A DNA stretch of 64,000 bases from Cercophora sp. LCS_1. Lineage: Eukaryota > Ascomycota > Sordariomycetes > Sordariales > Lasiosphaeriaceae. A program made the position numbers and the translations under genes. Shown here piece after piece: positions 59,143-64,000 of this stretch; position 1 is the first letter of the stretch; the number at the start of each line of letters is the position of its first letter. Below the pieces are notes generated by a model. It ran no database searches, had not been told where the DNA came from, and saw only the letters and a list, made by a program, of their open reading frames with translations. The DNA is taken from positions 62,001 through 126,000 of the forward strand of contig JAPZLL010000059.1 of NCBI GenBank assembly GCA_036250225.1, read 5' to 3'.

Positions 59143-59990
59143 CGCTCACGGTTCACCCACTCTCGTCATCAAGAACGCCAAGCGTGCGAGAAACGGGAGG
59201 CAGCTGCATCTGCATTGGATGTGGAAAGATGGAAAAGAGAGAAAAAAAAAAGACGTTGACCCGACACAATGGAACTTGTCCAGAAAAAACGATGAGCAGC
59301 AGGGAACCATGGAAAAGCTCGATCGCACGGAGATAAACTGCCACGCCACATAAGTGCGATTGTCGAGCTTGGCGGTTGGACTAAATTAGGGTGCATTGGT
59401 TCGTCTGGACCGAGTCAGTGCGGTTCCGGTGAGGATGTGGAACCGACGATCCAGACCGAGAAGAGGACAGCGCTTTGCTGCTTTGGGCCGGCGGCAGGAC
59501 GGGCCTGGACGAGCTAGACGGAGGCGCGTCGCTTCGTTGGTAGAACGGGGTTTAGTTCGGAGATGGGGAAGCTCTAGCTGACGGTGGCCTGACGGTGGCC
59601 CCTTGATGGTGACCCCTTGATGGTGACCCCTGGTGGTGCGGGGAAAAGTTTCCGGTGATGACGGACTTGACGGCAGTTGGGAACTTGGGATGTGAATTTT
59701 CTTTTTTTCTTTTTTTTTTTTTTTTGCGCGTGGCTTGATTTCGATACACATCCCGTTCTGCGTCTAGCTCGACGAAGGCAGGCCTTGCATGAATGAAACG
59801 AGGATGCGAATTTGCCGGGCTGAGCTGAGAAGAGGATCCTTGCAAGTAGTCCAAAAACACAAAGCCCAAGGAGATGCACCTTTAGAAAAGGGCTCTGAAT
59901 TATTCTTTAGGGCATGAAAATTTTTATATATGCCTTCGGATATTATATTCTGTATTTGAAAGATGAGTATATGCCCTTAAGCCATTTGAT
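59143..59990. other. intergenic; short tandem repeat and T-rich tract
   Basis: This is the promoter of the SAT4 gene. At 59579-59636 short units of the type GACGGTGGCC / CCCTTGATGGTGA occur twice each in tandem. A T run lies near 59700-59724. No gene was seen. Confidence 0.5.
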
Positions 59991-60340
59991 GCTGAAGTGG
60001 TTGGCTGAGAATTCGGTTCGGGCAAGGCTTTCCATTACGGAGGGCATTGATAATGTTGCCGAGGGTTTGGTTGGTATGCGTCAGGGAGACAACTTTAGTA
60101 AGGCCGTTCTCAAGGTCAAGGACGTTTATAAGAGAGTGTTCGTCGTATTCATCACGGCGAACCTAGAACTCAACGCGCATCGTATATTCAATCCCCCATT
60201 CTCAAAAAAATACCAAATTCTCATTCCACCCATTCCATTTAATCCCATACAAATCCCTAAATTATTTCCCCACTCCCTATCGTTTTGCATCACAGCATCC
60301 CAGGGCCCAGGTGCTCTCACGGACCCATGTGGTGTCCTCT
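59991..60340 (+). pseudogene. duplicated fragment: 3' end of the MDR gene plus the adjoining SAT4-gene 3' end
   Basis: Bases 59991-60126 encode KWLAENSVRARLSITEGIDN... KAVLKVKD, about 75% identical to the MDR C-terminus at 57662-57797. Homology continues through the intergenic spacer (for example CATCACAGCATCCCAGGGC at 60290 versus CATTACAGCATCCCAGGGC near 57982) to the last codons of the convergent SAT4 gene (minus-strand PWDAVMQND versus PWDAVMRND). The MDR part has no start, lacks its stop and is preceded by AT-rich sequence. Confidence 0.8.
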
Positions 60341-60370
60341 GCTCCGTAGACCGTGGTGATGCCTCTCAAG

Positions 60371-63300
60371 TTATCTCGGATCAGCCCAGCCGATCAAGCA
60401 AATCCTTTGGTCCTTCGCCTCTTTTAGTGCCTTGCGTCCTGCCTTGGCCTCTTTCGACTTTGCAATATAACTCGTCGTAAAATAACCCACCCGCTCATAC
60501 GTGTTCTCCGAGTTCCCATCCTGACCTTCTCCCGCCACCTTCCTCAAGACCAGGCCCTGAACATCCTCGCTCGACGACTTGATCCTAGCCCAGGTCTTGG
60601 AGCGGTTCAGCACCAAAAAGGATGCGCAAACCAAATCAGTTCTGTCCAAGCCTCCGACCAATTCCACATCCAAGAAGGCTCTCGCTGCTGGTTTCTCCGC
60701 CTCCCCAACGCGAACCTGCCAGGTGCTTGCGACATCATCACGCACCAACTTGACAGCCTCCAGCACCGGTGCGCTCAGCGAAAGCTTCATCTGCGCAGGA
60801 TCGTCATGGACAGGGCTCACATGCTCGATGCGAGCCAGCGTCCTTTTGTCCTCGACCTCCTGCAGCGAGGTCTCCGGCAGCAGATCCAAGGCCACCACGC
60901 CCTCGATCGACGCCCAAGACCAGGTTGGGGCCACCGGTACGCCCTCGAGGTCAACAAGCCTTGCCCCGGGCCCTTCGATGGCGAACCACAGCAAATCCGT
61001 CACCAAGCTCTCCCTCCAAACGCCCTTTAGATACGTAAACTTGGTCGCTCGCGCAACCTCGTCCTCGATACCTTTGAACGCCATCAGCTTATCCTTCGCC
61101 ATGGTTAATTTTGTCCGCGAGTATGATTCCACCAAATCGTACCACACCTGGCTAAAGGCGTCCCTCCCACTGGCATCCTCGACTCCGGACATCGATGCTC
61201 CGCCCCCTCCCCCTGCTCCTCCTCCTCCTCGCAACCTCTCAAACGCCCCCCTGAATCCCGCCCTGTCTCTCTCCGTCTCCTTCTCGTCTGCGTCCCAGCC
61301 TGCGCTGTCTTCCTTCAACACATTCCGCCAAAACCCCCTCTTCCGCTGCCACACCTCATCGCTCCCTCGCGGCGCGTCGGGGTCCACCATGACGGGCGGC
61401 GGGCGTCGATTGATGGACTCATCACCGGCCCAGCTGATGCCGCGCCCTTGTAGCTCAGCCTCACGCATGGTGCCCCGGTTGTTGATATACCCGCTCAAGT
61501 CGGGGGAGTAGTTGTCTTTGAAATCCCTGGGCCGCTTGTACGTGTACCCTTGGGGATTCAGCTCCGAGGCGGCGCGTCCGCAGCATTCCCAGAAGAGGAG
61601 GTCCTCGCCAAAGTGCAGCACCCGACGAGAGAGAAGCCGTTCCTGCATGACCCAGCCGCGGGTGTTGAGGGGCGCCAAGTCGACCCCGCGCGTGAACGCG
61701 ACCGTGTCGTCGCGACGCACGTAGATCAAGGAAGGGAGCAACGCGTCGGGTGAGGAGACGCCGATCCGGACGGGCAGCAGGGTCGAGGTTTCGCGGCTGT
61801 GGAAGCAACCGCCTGTGCTTGTCGCGGAAGCTGTCGAGGCGATGGTGCACGCGGCGTTGGAGTAGACGGAGCCCATTTTGGGTGCTTCGGTGTTCCAGTC
61901 TGTCGTCCAGGACTCGTCCGAGGGGTTGGACGGGTCGTGCTGGATGATGCAGAGGGAGTCGATCCAGATGTGGCTGTACCCGAGGGTGAGAGTGACGGTG
62001 ATGGCGTCTTGCATGTTTTGGGACAGGCTGTGGAAGTCGATATGGGAGTAGCACGAGACGAGATTGGCGGCGACCAGTTTGAAGCGCATCTCGGATGGGG
62101 GACCCCAGCAGTGACTGAAAGCGAGATAGTCACCGGGCGAACTTGGGTCCATGTCGGAGGTGTTGATCAGTTTGAGGACGGTTGGGGCTTTGCCGGGTTG
62201 CCAGTCGTCACCGCCGAGAACTTGAAGCATACGGGCTGGGGGGTTGGGGAGGGCGTTTCCAGGGCCTCGGCAGACTTGATGGTTGTCTCTGCACTTTTTG
62301 ATCCATTCCTTGGCTTGTTCAAAGTGTTCAGGGGAGTTGGTCTTGGCTTGCTTGATAGCCTCAGACGCTGCGCAGGTCATGTAAGACACGATGTCGGCTG
62401 TTTCACAAAGAAGTGAATGAGGAATGCTTACGAGTAGAGAATAGCTCGCCACGGTGTACCAAGAGCCGGGCTCCCACCGCAGTGCTGCCCCAATGTAACT
62501 GCATGTATGTAAATGGAGATAGTGGTCTCTCTTCCCAAACCTTGACACGCAGTTCGGCGGTCCTGTCGTTTGGTTCGGGGAGGTCCGAAGAGGAGAGTTG
62601 AGGTTGTTGCTCGACACCAGGACGCTGGACACTTGATGCCAATGCACCTCGTCGCCGTGGTGTCATAGAATGCCACAGCAATAGGCAAAGCCGGCAGTCG
62701 CTCTTGGGAGTGGCTGTTGTGGTTGTCGCGGCCTCGGTGTCTGCCGATGTGGTTGGGTCAAACTTGGCAATGAACTCTTCTCTGGTGTAAAAGGCGTGCC
62801 ACTCAACCATGCGAACAAAGCGCCTTCTCGAACCCATGATGAGCCTAGAGCTGTCGACAAAAGCGCACCGCGTACACAAACTCTCGTGATTGAACGAGTC
62901 GGCATTCCGGGAGCTGAGGGGAAACCATCTGGGCTTGCTAACCCTCCAGCTGTGGCTGAAATAGCTGAACGGAAAGAACTGCCAGCTGATGTTGAAGCCG
63001 AGGTAATAGAAGACGTAGCCACCGTAGAGGATGAATCGCAGTACCCATACAGTCGACGTCCAAAGCGTAAACCTGCCGAGAGATACATCGGGGCGGATTG
63101 CAAAACCAAGTCCTACTAGTATTCCGAGCATGCATGGGTAGAACACGTACGGCATGCTCGGTGCGAAACAGCACTGCATCGTTTGCAGGTGGATGAACCA
63201 GGCGATCTGGAGGCGTGTCAGCAAGTTGGTGGGTAATATCCTTCCCCCGGGACCGCTCCAAACTTGAGACGTACAATGCAAAGCCAGCCGAACTCTTCGC

Positions 63301-63883
63301 TCCAGGGCCACATGTATTGGCGGAAAACGCCAATGGAAACGAACCACATGAATAGGGCGGGAAGATACTTGCCATCATAGGCAGCGGCATTGGCTACAAT
63401 GATGATGGCAAGAACCACAGCGGCCGTGACGTAGTGGCTGATCCGGATCCCAGGAAGATGGATTCCTTGGCTGTCGATGTAGCAGTTGAAGATGAAGAGC
63501 GCGAACTGGGCGACAGCTGCGGGGCTGTATTTCTTCTCTGCGTCCCGTTGAGAGGATAATCCGGCCAGGATGCTCATCCACACGTACAGGACCCAGAAAG
63601 TAGGTGTCGGCATCTGGTAGTCAGAGGTGAGGCACAACCGGACTATCAGCAAAATCGTCATCGTGGCGTGCCCGGCGTCGGTCTCGATGGCCGTCATCCA
63701 CATCCCCCCGCTGTTGATGAAGCTGAACCACAGGCCGTACCAGCAGCTCGGGGGCATGTCGTTGTTGCGCACTCGCATGACGATCAGGAAGGTGATGAAC
63801 TGAGTGAAGAAAATGGGCTGGATCCCAGCCAAAGCGCAAAGTCCCGAGAGGATCCAAAACGTTATCCAGCCTGCGTTTGCCAT
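60371..63883 (-). CDS. polytopic membrane domain fused to a HET domain (single open frame)
   Basis: Exons 63883-63275, 63206-62432 and 62397-60371 total 3411 nt (1136 residues). About ten hydrophobic helices fill residues 1-300 (for example TFWVLYVWMSILAGL, VTAAVVLAIIIVANAAA, MLGILVGLGFAI). The same frame then enters a typical HET N-terminal region, SLCTRCAFVDSSRLI and SDCRLCLLLWHSM (Cys pairs). Exon 3 has the HET core: DYLAFSHCWG, HIWIDSLCIIQ, and LNTRGWVMQERLLSRRVL. There is no stop, and no in-frame ATG, between the membrane part and LCTRC. The next ATG, at 62837, would delete that first Cys pair, so fusion is favoured. The 34-bp intron 62431-62398 is unusually short. The alternative is two genes, with the HET starting at 62837 (810 residues). 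Confidence 0.7.
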
Positions 63884-64000
63884 TTTGGCGGCTTGTTGCC
63901 GTCACCGGCTAGTTGAGCGCTGTGATGGGTGAGGTTTGGGAATGTTCGATGGAGAAGAGGGGTTCACAGTTCGCTGCTCAGCTGAAACGATATCTTTGGG
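63884..64000. other. upstream flank of the membrane-HET gene, window end
   Basis: Only 117 bp; nothing recognisable. Confidence 0.5.

Overview
This window is a piece of nuclear chromosome from a filamentous ascomycete (Pezizomycotina, most likely Sordariomycetes). The evidence is short introns (about 45-75 bp) with GTRNGT donors and CTAAC/CTGAC branch points, monocistronic genes on both strands, several secreted fungal-only families, and allorecognition/cell-death families (HET, NB-ARC/TPR, gasdermin-like) known only in such fungi. All gene models here were spliced by eye. Where exon lengths sum to a multiple of three and motifs run across the junctions, this is noted.

Layout. 1-637: 5' part of an FAD oxidoreductase. 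1403-8134: the most interesting locus, an NB-ARC/TPR protein with a C-terminal subtilisin domain, followed on the same strand by a gasdermin-like gene. 9-18 kb: small secreted proteins, a DUF7730-type protein, a SnoaL-like protein, two copies of a tRNA-like (Pol III type) repeat and an Ecm33-like membrane protein. 18-25 kb: a P450, a GH71 glucanase gene broken by one in-frame TGA, and a secreted DUF1996 protein. 25.7-31 kb: a HET protein, a bacterial-looking Nudix hydrolase and two integral membrane proteins. 33-36 kb: a secreted LamG/Ig-like protein and a cysteine-rich secreted protein. 37.4-42.1 kb: a ten-exon gene for a 1390-residue modular protein that I do not recognise, divergent from a small unknown gene. 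44.4-49.2 kb: a decayed SRPK-like kinase gene and a HET protein with a C-terminal membrane domain. 50-53 kb: a methyltransferase, a solo LTR with target-site duplication, and two unknown genes. 53.5-59.1 kb: metabolic genes (Ayg1-like hydrolase, SDR, zinc-free MDR) and a Pth11/rhodopsin-domain protein. 59.9-60.3 kb: a relic of a duplication of the MDR/Pth11 junction. 60.4-63.9 kb: a HET gene whose reading frame is continuous with an N-terminal polytopic membrane domain.

How the genes work together. The NB-ARC-TPR-subtilase and gasdermin-like genes fit the fungal protease/gasdermin cell-death pairs (the HET-Q1/HET-Q2 type), with the receptor and protease here apparently in one chain. Three HET-domain genes, two of them with membrane domains at opposite ends, make this an accessory, self/non-self-recognition-rich segment. 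The LTR, the repeats, two broken genes and a segmental duplication also point to fast turnover. The Ayg1/SDR/MDR group may be metabolic, but no polyketide synthase is in view.
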